DNA of 64,000 bases from Sphingomonas xinjiangensis (GTDB lineage Bacteria > Pseudomonadota > Alphaproteobacteria > Sphingomonadales > Sphingomonadaceae): NCBI RefSeq assembly GCF_014199255.1, contig NZ_JACIJF010000003.1:248001-312000 (forward strand). Direction: 5' to 3'. Below are positions 16,686-26,002 of this stretch, in pieces. Position numbers and translations under genes: made by a program. How positions within the stretch are numbered: the stretch's first letter is position 1; each line of letters starts with the position of its first letter. The notes under the pieces are model-generated. The model was given only the letters and a program-made list of their open reading frames with translations, was not told the origin of the DNA and did no database searches.

Positions 16686-17663
16686 ATGGACAACTCAGTT
16701 TCCGCATCGCCTTCGCCGCTGAGCGTGGCTGCTTTGTATCGGTTCACGCCGTTTGACGACTGTGCGAGCATCCAAGGGCCACTTGAGCGCCTATGCCGTG
16801 AGCAGGGTGTACGCGGAACGCTTCTGCTTGCGCATGAGGGGATCAACGGCACCATTGCCGGGCCTGCAGACGGGATAAGCGCCGTTCTGGCGCATATCCG
16901 CAGCCTGCCCGGCTGCGCGGAGCTGGACGTCAAGCTGTCCAGCGCGTCCGCCATGCCATTTCATCGAATGAAGGTGCGCCTGAAGCGCGAGATCGTCACG
17001 ATGGGCGAACCGGACATCGAGCCGCGCGGCAGTGCCGGGACCTATGTCGCGCCACAGGAATGGAACGCGCTCATCGCCGATCCGGAAACCATCCTCATCG
17101 ACACCCGCAATGACTATGAAGTCGCTATCGGCACCTTTCAAGGGGCGATCGATCCGAAGACGGCGACCTTCCGCGACTTCCCCGCCTGGTTCCGCAGCGA
17201 GCGCGAACGGCTGCTGGTTGCTGGTAAACAGCCAAAGGTCGCGATGTTCTGCACTGGTGGCATTCGCTGCGAGAAGTCGACTGCCTTTCTGAAGCAGGAA
17301 GGCGTGGAGAATGTCTTCCACCTGCAAGGCGGCATCCTGAAGTATCTGGAAACGGTGCCGCAGGACGCGAGCCTGTGGCGCGGCGAATGCTTCGTGTTCG
17401 ACCAGCGTGTTGCGATCGGCCATGGCCTTGCTCAGGGCAGCCACACACTTTGCCACGCTTGTCGCCGTCCGCTCAACGAACAAGACCGAACGTCGCCGCT
17501 GTACGAAGCCGGCGTAAGTTGTGCGGCGTGCCACGGAGAGCGGACCGAGGCACAGCGTGCCTCCGCACGCGAGCGCCACCGTCAGGAGACGCTCGCCGCA
17601 TCGCGAGGCCGATCGCATATCGGCGCGGTGCAGGCCGGTGAGGACGATGACTGCGCCTCCTGA
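16686..17663 (+). CDS. trhO: tRNA uridine(34) hydroxylase, rhodanese family (TrhO/UPF0176)
   Basis: 325 residues from the ATG at 16686; the frame extends 32 codons upstream to a TTG, but [20 protein letters not shown] matches the family start. TrhO uses oxygen to hydroxylate wobble uridine 34 of certain tRNAs, the first step to 5-methoxy-type modifications. Visible: the UPF0176 N-terminal domain ([15 protein letters not shown]), a rhodanese domain with the [10 protein letters not shown] active loop (Cys189) and a C-terminal four-Cys segment (CHACRRPL ... CAACHGE). The stop overlaps the next start by 17 bases. Confidence 0.92.
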   Translation: MDNSVSASPSPLSVAALYRFTPFDDCASIQGPLERLCREQGVRGTLLLAHEGINGTIAGPADGISAVLAHIRSLPGCAELDVKLSSASAMPFHRMKVRLKREIVTMGEPDIEPRGSAGTYVAPQEWNALIADPETILIDTRNDYEVAIGTFQGAIDPKTATFRDFPAWFRSERERLLVAGKQPKVAMFCTGGIRCEKSTAFLKQEGVENVFHLQGGILKYLETVPQDASLWRGECFVFDQRVAIGHGLAQGSHTLCHACRRPLNEQDRTSPLYEAGVSCAACHGERTEAQRASARERHRQETLAASRGRSHIGAVQAGEDDDCAS

Positions 17664-18381
17664 TCCCATCCTCTACAGCTTCCGCCGCTGTCCTTATGCG
17701 ATGCGGGCGAGGCTCGCGATGGCAATCAGCGGCACACGCTGCGAACTGCGCGAAGTCGCACTTAGGTCTAAACCGGGGGCGATGCTGGCCGCATCGCCAA
17801 AGGGGACCGTTCCCGTGCTGGTCCTGCCCGACGGCGCAGTGATCGACGAGAGTTTGGACATCATGCGCTGGGCACTGGCGGCGCGGGATCCGGAACAATG
17901 GCTGGCACGCGACGATGCCGCGTTGATCGCCCTTACCGAAACGCGCTTCAAACCGGACCTGGACCGCTACAAATATCCGGAGCGCTACGCCGTCGACCCG
18001 CACGATTACCGTGAAGGAGGCGTGGCGTTCCTCCGCGAGATCGACGCGCGACTGGAGGCGGGAGGTCAGCTTTGCGGGCGGGCGCGTGGGTTGGCGGATG
18101 CCGCGATAATCCCGTTCGTACGGCAATTCGCGGCGGTGGACCAGGCGTGGTTCGACACATTGCCGCTGCCGCGTCTTCACGCCTGGCTGAGCGATCATCT
18201 CACATCCGACCTGTTCAACACGATCATGGTGCGCATGCGACCCTGGTCCCCAGGCGACGTGCCGACGTTCTTGCCAATGGGGAGGCCAGCGACACAAGGG
18301 AGCGGACCTGTTGGAGCAAGGCCGCGATCCGCCGCTCTCATCCTTGAAACGGCGTCAAAGCTCCCGGCCGATTGGATATAG
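17647..18381 (+). CDS. Glutathione S-transferase family protein
   Basis: 244 residues from the ATG at 17647, inside the end of trhO, so the two are translationally linked. The N-terminal thioredoxin-like domain reads [20 protein letters not shown], continues to a cis-Pro ([12 protein letters not shown]) and has [10 protein letters not shown] for the glutathione gamma-Glu site. A helical C-terminal domain follows to about residue 215, then a polar tail. The single Cys in RCPYAMR resembles Omega/glutaredoxin-like GSTs. Substrate unknown. Its last 27 bases overlap the 3' end of the convergent carboxypeptidase gene. Confidence 0.78.
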   Translation: MTAPPDPILYSFRRCPYAMRARLAMAISGTRCELREVALRSKPGAMLAASPKGTVPVLVLPDGAVIDESLDIMRWALAARDPEQWLARDDAALIALTETRFKPDLDRYKYPERYAVDPHDYREGGVAFLREIDARLEAGGQLCGRARGLADAAIIPFVRQFAAVDQAWFDTLPLPRLHAWLSDHLTSDLFNTIMVRMRPWSPGDVPTFLPMGRPATQGSGPVGARPRSAALILETASKLPADWI

Positions 18382-20127
18382 AAGATAGCCATCGTCGCGA
18401 TACGGCGAGTGGTCGAGTATCCAGGCAAGCCGCGCCTCGCCATCCTTCGCGAAGGCGGCGTCGCTGGCGAGCTTTGCCTCGAATGCCGCACGCAACCCCG
18501 GCGAGCGGGCCAGCATCGCCTCTGCCAGCGGGGCGCCCGCATAGCGCTCCATGCCTCCTGCACGTTGCAGCATGCCGGGAAAGAAGCCCCAGGCCAGAAA
18601 GGAGTCGGGCGCTTCAGCTTCAAGCAAGGCAGCGGCAAGCAAGCCCTTGGGCTGATCGTAGGGCACCCGCAACGATCCGGCGCGCATTGTCGCACGACGG
18701 CGCTCATGCCGCATCTTGGCCGACACCATCACGCGCCGCTCACTGACGGGACCAAGCGCCGGCTCCGCCAGCCGCACGAAATCCAGCTCCAAAGCTTGCG
18801 GCGTATCGACCCGTTCATAGCGGATGCCATGCAGGTCGAGCCGCTCGATGATGTCGGTAGAGTCGCTGGGAATCCACCACGCCTTGGGGAGGGTCACATG
18901 CGCAACGGGACGCTGACCGATCACCGGCACGCGCTGCGGTTCGGTGCGGGCGAGGTAGCGCACTTCCTCCTCGCCCGACGCCGGCGAGCGATAGCGCTCC
19001 AGCGCCACGCCAGCGAAGGTCACCCAATCCAGCGGAGTTTCGTCGCGCTCCCAGCGGACGGCCAACGTCTTCGGGCGCTCGGCCCGATCGGCATCGATCG
19101 CCGCACGTAGGGTCGCCCGATCTCGGGCCGCCTGGCGCAGCGCGCCCTCCATCATCGCGTAAGCGCCAAGCACACGCTGGCGATACGGCTTGAGGCAGTG
19201 CATTTCGACCAGCACCGTGGGCACGCGCGCGAAATCGCCATAGCCCGTGGAGTAGCGGGGCCCCTCGGCGGCCACGCGTAATCCGCGGCTCAGGTCGCGC
19301 TCATCAATGGCACTGGGATAGAAATGGGGATTGTGCCCGCTTTCGCGGATGAAGGCATCGACGCCCGTCTTGAATGATCCGTTCAGCCAGCCAGTGATCG
19401 CCCTTGACTGTACGTGCCGGCCCCAGCCAGCAAAGGTGTAGGTCACGTCATAGCCGTGATCGAACCCGTCCGAAACGTGCATGTCGACGTACAGGATCGG
19501 GTCAAGGCGATTCAACAGGCGCAACATCGCCTGCGTCTCGGGTGCGTCGGCCTTGGCATAGTCGCGGTTGAGGTTGATGTTCTGCGGAGTCGAGCGGATG
19601 CCCGGATTGCCTGGTCCACGTTGGTTGGGCCGGTTATAAGGACTGGTCCGCTCATGCCCGTCGGCATTGTAGATCGGCACGAACACCAGATCGATTTCCT
19701 CTAGCAGATCCGCCTTCCCGCGCAGCGCGATGTCGCGCAGCAGCATCAGCCCGGCGTCCTTGCCGTCGATCTCGCCCGAATGGATACCCGCCTGGATCAG
19801 CACCACCGGCTTCGGCGCGCCGCCCTTGCTTGCCCGAACGAAATACAAGTCGCGCCCCTCACCGGTGCGGCCGAACGTCTCCAGCGTCAGCAATGGCGAT
19901 GCCGCCGCCAACCGTTCGAGCCAGGCACGCGTCTCGGCATAGCTTGGCGTCTCGGCGAAGCCATCTCGCTCGGCGGGCGTGATCCAAGGGTCGTTTGGCG
20001 CGGCAATCCACCCTTCGCTCGCACCAGACCAGGGCAGCACCGGCGGCAGGACGGCCCGCTGCTGCGCAGACGCGGCCAGGGGCGTGCCGAGCGCGAGCAC
20101 GAACGGAGCCAGACGGAACGGATTCAC
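18355..20127 (-). CDS. Exported M14-family zinc carboxypeptidase
   Basis: 590 residues from the GTG at 20127, which has a strong GGAGGT six bases upstream; the frame is open much further but shows no protein-like sequence there. Signal peptide: FRLAPFVLALGTPLAASAQQ. The catalytic domain (~50-330) holds the M14 zinc ligands (AGIHSGEIDG for His and Glu; YVDMHVSDG for the second His) and the NLNRDYAKADAPET substrate-binding segment. M14 enzymes trim C-terminal residues from peptides; here the site would be periplasmic or extracellular. It is the last gene of an operon with an ABC-2 exporter and divergent from a TonB receptor. Confidence 0.87.
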   Translation of the reverse strand: MNPFRLAPFVLALGTPLAASAQQRAVLPPVLPWSGASEGWIAAPNDPWITPAERDGFAETPSYAETRAWLERLAAASPLLTLETFGRTGEGRDLYFVRASKGGAPKPVVLIQAGIHSGEIDGKDAGLMLLRDIALRGKADLLEEIDLVFVPIYNADGHERTSPYNRPNQRGPGNPGIRSTPQNINLNRDYAKADAPETQAMLRLLNRLDPILYVDMHVSDGFDHGYDVTYTFAGWGRHVQSRAITGWLNGSFKTGVDAFIRESGHNPHFYPSAIDERDLSRGLRVAAEGPRYSTGYGDFARVPTVLVEMHCLKPYRQRVLGAYAMMEGALRQAARDRATLRAAIDADRAERPKTLAVRWERDETPLDWVTFAGVALERYRSPASGEEEVRYLARTEPQRVPVIGQRPVAHVTLPKAWWIPSDSTDIIERLDLHGIRYERVDTPQALELDFVRLAEPALGPVSERRVMVSAKMRHERRRATMRAGSLRVPYDQPKGLLAAALLEAEAPDSFLAWGFFPGMLQRAGGMERYAGAPLAEAMLARSPGLRAAFEAKLASDAAFAKDGEARLAWILDHSPYRDDGYLLYPIGREL

Positions 20128-20141
20128 GGAACCTCCTTGGA

Positions 20142-21506
20142 TCAGGCGCGCCCGGCGCCGCTGACGCGCGCGATGCGGTACCCGCCAATCGCCAGCAGCA
20201 ACGCCGCGGTCGCAAGCAGGGCCAGCAACGGCGCGAGCGGCAGTGAGCCGGTCGGCGCACGTGGCACATAGGCCGGGATCCGCTCGAAGTCGGCACGCGT
20301 GAATGGCCGGTCCGCGAACAGATAAGGATAGAAGAAGCGCCGCAGCGTCGTGTGGAACGTGGCGACGCTGTCCTGATAATGCAGCTGGGCGGCTTGATCG
20401 GTATCGGCGATCCGGTGCAGCACGCTCTGTGCAGCCACGCCAGGGAGCAGATAACCGGCACGCGCGCTCCACTGCTCCCGCGCAAGCAGGCTGGTGCGAT
20501 AGGCTGCGACATCGGTCGCCACTGTTTCGTCGCCCACCTGGTGAATGGCGTAATACCATTTCCAGTGAAAGCGCCCTTCGAACGCTTCGCGGCCGCGCCA
20601 TTCGGGATGGTTGAGGAAGAAACGTTCGAACGTATCGCCCTTGGCTATGTCCCAGCCACGGTGAACGGCCTCGCGCTGCGCCAGGGTCAAGTCGACGCCC
20701 TTTGCGGCGGGAATGGCGCGCGTAATCGCCGCATTGGCGAGCGTCGGCAACACCAGCGTGAGCAAGATCCAACAGCCGATCAGTCCCGCCGCCGCAGTCG
20801 CTGAAGCCTGCACGGCGCTTCCGACCAGCAGTGCCACACCGAACCAGAAGCCCAGATACAAGGCTGCTGCAAGCAGCATGGCTCCCGTCCCGGCCAAAGG
20901 TGCAGTGCTGAGGACGGTGCCGGCGACCAAGGGCAGGCCGAGCGCCATCATTACCAGCGCGTAGCGCAAGCCGATCCGGCGCCACCACAAGCCATGCCCT
21001 GGCATGGAGAGCAACAGCCGCAGCCTGCCTCCTTCACGCTCCCCGGTGACGAGATCATGGGCGAGCGCGATCACGATCAGCGGGGCGAGATAGACCAGCA
21101 CGAACGCCCAGTCGAAAACGCCGGGCAGCGCCAATTCGGCGTTGATCGCCTCCGCGTCATAGAGCTGCTGCTGCAGTCCCAATGCGCGGACGCGGAGCAC
21201 ATAAGGCTGGATGTCGCGCTGCCCGATCGCCGCAAAGGCGAGTGGCGGCGGCGCATCGCGAGTCAGCAGGAAGCTGTAATAGGCCGCGTCGCCGGCATCG
21301 CCGTCAGGCTTGCCATGAGTGGCAGCGACGGCAGCGAAATCTTGCGCCTGTGCCTTGGCGACGCGCTCAATCGTGGCATGCTGCCGCGCCACGTGCTGGA
21401 GGCCCGACACAACCGCCAGCGCCGACAAGGCGAACAGCAGCGCCAAGGACCATAACGACAGGTAGGAGCGCCGGATCAGGCGCAGCTCCGCGAACCAGCG
21501 GCTCAT
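20142..21506 (-). CDS. ABC-2 type transporter permease (DUF3526-like), second subunit
   Basis: 454 residues from the ATG at 21506 (MSRWFAELRLIRRSYLSLWS). One N-terminal membrane helix (~20-40) is followed by a large extracytoplasmic domain (~45-170), about five further helices, a second extracytoplasmic stretch (~310-420) and a final helix. This matches ABC-2 permeases with DUF3526 domains. The ATG overlaps the stop of the upstream permease (ATGA), indicating coupled translation, and the carboxypeptidase gene follows after 14 bases. The substrate is unknown. Confidence 0.8.
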   Translation of the reverse strand: MSRWFAELRLIRRSYLSLWSLALLFALSALAVVSGLQHVARQHATIERVAKAQAQDFAAVAATHGKPDGDAGDAAYYSFLLTRDAPPPLAFAAIGQRDIQPYVLRVRALGLQQQLYDAEAINAELALPGVFDWAFVLVYLAPLIVIALAHDLVTGEREGGRLRLLLSMPGHGLWWRRIGLRYALVMMALGLPLVAGTVLSTAPLAGTGAMLLAAALYLGFWFGVALLVGSAVQASATAAAGLIGCWILLTLVLPTLANAAITRAIPAAKGVDLTLAQREAVHRGWDIAKGDTFERFFLNHPEWRGREAFEGRFHWKWYYAIHQVGDETVATDVAAYRTSLLAREQWSARAGYLLPGVAAQSVLHRIADTDQAAQLHYQDSVATFHTTLRRFFYPYLFADRPFTRADFERIPAYVPRAPTGSLPLAPLLALLATAALLLAIGGYRIARVSGAGRA

Positions 21507-22924
21507 CGTACGATCCCTCCGATGCGCCGCGCCGCCAGTGTCGCAAGCACGCTCAGCCCAACCAGCCAGCCGAGCAGAACCATCAGGTTCCCGCCGATCG
21601 ACGCGGCGTTGCTGCGTAGCGGATCGTAGGGCTGATAGGCGAAGCGTGGCACCCGCTTCCAATTCTCAGCGGAAACCCGCGGATCCTCGCCGCCTATATG
21701 GGGAATCAGCACCGCCTGCATGCGGTTCAGCGTCTGGACAAAGCGGTATCGGAACGCCTCCGCCTGATCGAGAAAATCCTGGTGCGCGGTCACGTCGCTC
21801 GCCGTCAACGCCATCGACAATTGCCGGATGGCGATCAGTGGACTGAGCACGGCGAAGCCATGCACGCGTGCATTCTGCGACGCTTCACGCGCCGACACCT
21901 CGTTGGTAGCGCGTGCATATAGATCGGTGCTGAGCCGCTCCCCCTCCATCCCGACCAACCCGGCATATTGCACCGGCAGGTCCTCGACCCGCGACACGCC
22001 GTAGCGTGCCAGTGTCCGCTGCTTGAAAGCGTTGAAATACGGATCCTCGGGATCGTGGCTGTCACCGATTCTTGCCAGGTCGCGGTGCAGCGCCACCTCT
22101 GTCTCGATGCGGGTCGGCAGGATCGTCTCGACCGCCGCGACCTCGGGAAGCGCGCGCGGCAACAGGATCACTCCGACCATCCATAGTGCGACCAATGCAG
22201 CCAGCGCGTCGCGCGACCGGCTGGCGAAGCAGGATATCACCACCGCCAGCATTGCCCAAATCAGCAGCCAAACGGCATAACCCAGGATCAGCAATGCGAT
22301 GGGCGCCCAGTCCGCCATGCCCATGGCGGCAAAGCCGATCAGCACCAGAAAGGCGGGCAAACCGATCGCCAGCGCGATCGCACCATGTCCCATCAACTTG
22401 CCTGCGACGAGCCGGGGACCATCCACCCCCTGTGCACGCAACAGGCGTAAGGTTCCACGCTCCCGTTCACGTGCGACGCTGGTGAATGCCAGGAAGATCA
22501 GCAGCAGCGGCGCCAGTGTCTGCAGCACGAATGCAGGCGTCAGCTGGCCGAAGCGCAGCAGCAACGAGGATTGGCGCGCCTCGGCGAAGTTGGCGCTGTT
22601 CTGGCGGTGCCCTTCCAGAAAGATGGTATTGCCCGTGTAGCTGTCGACTCCGGTGTCGAAAAACGCCAGCGGCGCGAGCGGGCGGAACACGAACTGTCCG
22701 TAATGCACCATTCGGTGCGGGTGCCGGGCGGGCTGTTTATCGAAGTCCGCGTCAACGCTTGCCTGATAGCCCGCGCGGTCGGCTTCGATCCGCGTGCGCC
22801 GCTCCAGGCTGACGAACGCCGCTACCAGCACCAACGCGACCAACAGCATCGTGGCGATCACGCCGGCGCGGTTGCGCAGCAGCGTTCGCCATTCTTCCTG
22901 AGCGATGCGGATCACCATGCTCAC
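21503..22924 (-). CDS. ABC-2 type transporter permease (DUF3526-like), first subunit
   Basis: 473 residues from a GTG at 22924 that overlaps the ATPase stop by four bases (GTGA). The start VSMVIRIAQEEWRTLLRNR is followed by a helix at ~22-42, a long extracytoplasmic loop, a cluster of helices around residues 150-270, a second extracytoplasmic region (~275-440) and a last helix. ARERERGTLRLLRAQG is the cytoplasmic coupling-type segment seen in ABC-2 exporters. It pairs with the next permease and the upstream ATPase. Confidence 0.8.
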   Translation of the reverse strand: MSMVIRIAQEEWRTLLRNRAGVIATMLLVALVLVAAFVSLERRTRIEADRAGYQASVDADFDKQPARHPHRMVHYGQFVFRPLAPLAFFDTGVDSYTGNTIFLEGHRQNSANFAEARQSSLLLRFGQLTPAFVLQTLAPLLLIFLAFTSVARERERGTLRLLRAQGVDGPRLVAGKLMGHGAIALAIGLPAFLVLIGFAAMGMADWAPIALLILGYAVWLLIWAMLAVVISCFASRSRDALAALVALWMVGVILLPRALPEVAAVETILPTRIETEVALHRDLARIGDSHDPEDPYFNAFKQRTLARYGVSRVEDLPVQYAGLVGMEGERLSTDLYARATNEVSAREASQNARVHGFAVLSPLIAIRQLSMALTASDVTAHQDFLDQAEAFRYRFVQTLNRMQAVLIPHIGGEDPRVSAENWKRVPRFAYQPYDPLRSNAASIGGNLMVLLGWLVGLSVLATLAARRIGGIVR

Positions 22925-23667
22925 GCCGCCACACCCGGATTGGCATAGCGCGCGTGGAGTGCGTTCAGGTCGAACCGCTCACCGGTCGGACCGGCGGTTC
23001 GCTCTTCCTCGATGCGGCCTTCCGCCAGGAAACCGATCCGATCGGCGATATCAACGGCGCTCAACAGGTCGTGCGTCACCATCAGGATCGCGACATCGCG
23101 CGCACGCGCCGTGGCGAGCAATGCGTTGAACTCCAGCGTCGCCTTGGGATCAAGCCCGGAGGTGGGCTCGTCCAGCAGTAGCACCGGCACATGCCGCGCC
23201 AGGGCCAACGCGATTGCAACCTTCTGGCGCATGCCCTTCGAAAATCCACCCACGCGCTTGTCCCAGGCGTGCCCCGGCAGGCCCACCGCCTCCAAGGCAG
23301 GATCGATCACCGAACTTCTGCCACGTTCGGCGCCCGCCAGCGCAAGGAAATAGTCGATATTCTCGCGCGCGCTCAGATGGTCATACAGCGCCACGCTTTC
23401 GGGCACATAGGCTAGACGCGCGCGCGCCTCTGCCGGTGCGGCCGCGGGATCGATGCCGCACACCCGCACGGTTCCCGATGCCGGTGCCAGGAACCCCAGC
23501 AGGGCGTTCAAGGTCGTCGACTTACCCGCGCCGTTACCTCCGAGCAGCGCATAGATCTGCCCCGGCGCCACTTGCAGATCAATCCCGCGCAAAACTTCCC
23601 GCGCGCCGTAGCGGTGATGCAGGCCGCGAATCTCGATCGCGGGGGCTATCGCTGAGCTGTGCGGCAC
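22921..23667 (-). CDS. ABC transporter ATP-binding protein
   Basis: 248 residues from a GTG at 23667 with AGGAAG about five bases upstream. Full nucleotide-binding domain: Walker A GGNGAGKST, Q-loop region YVPESVALYDHLSA, signature GGFSKGMRQK, Walker B LLLDEPTSGLDP and H-loop MVTHD. It is the first gene of the exporter operon (ATPase, permease, permease, carboxypeptidase) and diverges from the TonB-dependent receptor gene across about 110 bases. Confidence 0.93.
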   Translation of the reverse strand: MPHSSAIAPAIEIRGLHHRYGAREVLRGIDLQVAPGQIYALLGGNGAGKSTTLNALLGFLAPASGTVRVCGIDPAAAPAEARARLAYVPESVALYDHLSARENIDYFLALAGAERGRSSVIDPALEAVGLPGHAWDKRVGGFSKGMRQKVAIALALARHVPVLLLDEPTSGLDPKATLEFNALLATARARDVAILMVTHDLLSAVDIADRIGFLAEGRIEEERTAGPTGERFDLNALHARYANPGVAA

Positions 23668-23705
23668 CGGTCTTCCTTTTTCCTGTTGCGCTGCGGCGAG
23701 GTCCG

Positions 23706-23723
23706 GTTATGTGATGATGTAAC
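23706..23723. promoter_or_regulatory. Imperfect inverted repeat between the ABC operon and the TonB receptor
   Basis: GTTA-(10 bases)-TAAC in the divergent intergenic region, containing TGTAACAT, which is similar to the half-site of the Zur-like box at 54943 (TATAACAT). It could be an operator controlling both directions. Symmetry is limited, so this is weak. Confidence 0.3.
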
Positions 23724-23776
23724 ATGGCGCAAGACCTGAATGGTTTCGGGAATGTTGCGCGGTTTTGGGGAAACAG

Positions 23777-25891
23777 ATGGAACTGCTGGAAAACCGTCGC
23801 GCGTCGCGGCGGCTGTCACTCGCCGCCCTCGCGAGCGCGGCGTTCTTCACCATTTCAGCGCCGGCTGTCGCGCAGGAAGCGGAGGAGCGGCGCGGGCAAG
23901 AAGACGAAACCGAACAGCATGGTGAAATCGTCGTGCTCGGCACTCGCACGGCGCGAGACGCCACGCTGTCATCCGACCGTGTTACCGAGCGGATGTCACA
24001 GTCCAGCCGCTCGCTCGAACGGGACATCCTAGACGCTGCAGGCACGTACCGCCTCAGCGACGCGCTGGAGCTGGTCAGCGGCATCAGCCAGCAGAACAAC
24101 CGCGGCGGCTTTCTCGACAACTTCGCGATCCGCGGCTTTCTTGGTACACCCGATGGCGGCGCGGAATATTATGTCGACGGCTTCCTGGCCAACCGCGGCA
24201 TGGCGCCGCCGCGCGACCCTGCGACGGTGGAACGCATCGAAGTGCTCAAGGGGCCCGCTGGCGCATTATTCGGCGAGATCGATCCGGGTGGCCGCGTCAA
24301 CATCGTCACCAAGACGCCGCGCTTCACACCTGGCGCTTCGGCGACGCTGACCTATGGATCGTTTGACACGCGCCGTGGCGAACTCGATGTCACCGGCCCG
24401 ATTACCGACACGCTGGCTGCTCGCATGGTTGTCGCTGCGGAGAACAGCGACGGCTATCGCGACTTCGCTGGTCTTCGGCGGCGGGTGGTGTCGCCATCGC
24501 TCACCTGGCAACCAAGCAACGATCTCCGCCTCACATATGTCGCGCAGCACATGATCTTCGACGCGCCGTTCGATCGCGGGGTCCCGGCAATCGATGGCAA
24601 CCCGCTTGCCCTGCCCGCTTCCCGCTTTCTCGGCGAGCCTTCGAACGGCAATACCCGCGCGCGTGACACCCGCCACCAGCTTACCGGCGAACTCAGGCTG
24701 AGCGAACGCTGGTCGCTGAATGGCGGCATCGCCTACCGCACCGGCACATTGCGGGGCTTCTCTGCGGATCAGTCGCGTCTCGTAGGTAGCGCGCTGTGGC
24801 GGCAATATCGCGAGCGTGGTTATGAGGTAGAGGATCTGTCCGCGCGACTGGAACTGCGGGGGCATTTCGAGGCGCTTGGAACCCATCATCCGAGTTTTGG
24901 CATCAAGGGCTATACGCTCGATTATCTGGAGCTGCTGAACCGCCGCAATCCTACCGCCGCCAACCCCTACGCCGTCGACGTGTTCGCGCCTGTCTATGGG
25001 ATTGCCCGGCCCTTGCCTCTGCTGCCCTCGATCGATCAGCGCGAGACGCGGCGGGTGCTCACGCTCTATGCGCAGGATATGTGGGACGTGACTGACCGGC
25101 TTACGCTGGTTGGAGGCCTTCGGTTCGACACCTATCGGCAACAGCTGCAAAAAAACCTGACAGGCGCGCGGAGCATGACATCCGATGAACCTGTGAAGTT
25201 CCGCGTGGGCGCGCGCTACGTGGTCGACGATCATGTCGCGGTACATGCCAATTGGGGCGAATCCTTCCTGCTCAACTCGGGGAGCGGGCGCGACGGCGCC
25301 GCCTTTGCCCCCGAACAGGGCAAGGGGTATGAAATTGGCGCAGCCGGGCGCTGGGACGGAATGGACCTGGGTATCACCTGGTTCGACATCCAGAAGCGCG
25401 GCATTCTAACCAACGATCCAGTTGATGCGGGATTCCTCGCGCCTGTTGGCCAACTCACCAGCCGAGGTGTGGAACTCGATGCCTCGTGGAAGCTGACGCG
25501 CCGCTGGCAAGTGGTGGCGAACTACAGCTGGGTCGATGCCAAGGCTGACGATGCCGCCTTCGCCACCCCTGCAGTGCTCAACGTGCCCGAACATGCCGGC
25601 ACCCTGCTGGTCGTGCATCGTCTGCCTGTCCGCGGGCGCGAATGGCAGCTGAGCGGCGGATTGGCCTATGTGGGGGATCGCGCAGGCGCGGTGGACGCCA
25701 GCGGGCTGACTCTCCCCGACTATTTGAAGGTCAAGGCGGCGATCGACGCCCCGCTGGGCGAGGCGCTTACCCTCAGGGCCGAAGTCGACAATCTGTTTGA
25801 CGAACACTACGCCCAGAGTTCCTATAGCCCCTTGTGGATCTATCCAGGCGCGCCGCGCACCGTACGGGTCTCGTTGCGGCTTCGACTGTGA
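23777..25891 (+). CDS. TonB-dependent receptor, siderophore-receptor type
   Basis: 704 residues from the ATG at 23777 (GGGGAAACAG upstream). A signal peptide (RLSLAALASAAFFTISAPAVAQ) leads to a plug domain (~65-180) with RLSDALELVSGISQQNN, NFAIRGFLG and VERIEVLKGPAGALFGEIDP, then a 22-strand barrel ending NLFDEHYAQSSYSP and a terminal RLRL. It would import a scarce ligand such as an iron chelate across the outer membrane with TonB energy. The sequence does not identify the ligand. It is divergent from the ABC exporter/carboxypeptidase operon, which suggests shared control. Confidence 0.9.
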   Translation: MELLENRRASRRLSLAALASAAFFTISAPAVAQEAEERRGQEDETEQHGEIVVLGTRTARDATLSSDRVTERMSQSSRSLERDILDAAGTYRLSDALELVSGISQQNNRGGFLDNFAIRGFLGTPDGGAEYYVDGFLANRGMAPPRDPATVERIEVLKGPAGALFGEIDPGGRVNIVTKTPRFTPGASATLTYGSFDTRRGELDVTGPITDTLAARMVVAAENSDGYRDFAGLRRRVVSPSLTWQPSNDLRLTYVAQHMIFDAPFDRGVPAIDGNPLALPASRFLGEPSNGNTRARDTRHQLTGELRLSERWSLNGGIAYRTGTLRGFSADQSRLVGSALWRQYRERGYEVEDLSARLELRGHFEALGTHHPSFGIKGYTLDYLELLNRRNPTAANPYAVDVFAPVYGIARPLPLLPSIDQRETRRVLTLYAQDMWDVTDRLTLVGGLRFDTYRQQLQKNLTGARSMTSDEPVKFRVGARYVVDDHVAVHANWGESFLLNSGSGRDGAAFAPEQGKGYEIGAAGRWDGMDLGITWFDIQKRGILTNDPVDAGFLAPVGQLTSRGVELDASWKLTRRWQVVANYSWVDAKADDAAFATPAVLNVPEHAGTLLVVHRLPVRGREWQLSGGLAYVGDRAGAVDASGLTLPDYLKVKAAIDAPLGEALTLRAEVDNLFDEHYAQSSYSPLWIYPGAPRTVRVSLRLRL

Positions 25892-25918
25892 GCTACGGCG
25901 ACGCTTCCCCACGAGCAT

Positions 25919-25945
25919 GATTCCAGTTGCACCGCGTCTGGAATC
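25919..25945. terminator. Possible terminator after the TonB receptor
   Basis: Eight-base-pair stem GATTCCAG ... CTGGAATC with an 11-base loop, about 28 bases after the receptor stop. No T-tract follows, so termination strength is uncertain. Confidence 0.4.
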
Positions 25946-26002
25946 GAGGCTTGATCCACTCGGCGAAGGCACGAAGATGCCGCGGCAGTTTTGGGGGGAT
26001 GA

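Noticed and set aside
18355..20988. 877-residue version of the M14 carboxypeptidase
   Set aside because: The extra 287 N-terminal residues overlap the permease gene in another frame and are not protein-like. The GTG at 20127 has a GGAGGT site and begins a signal peptide.
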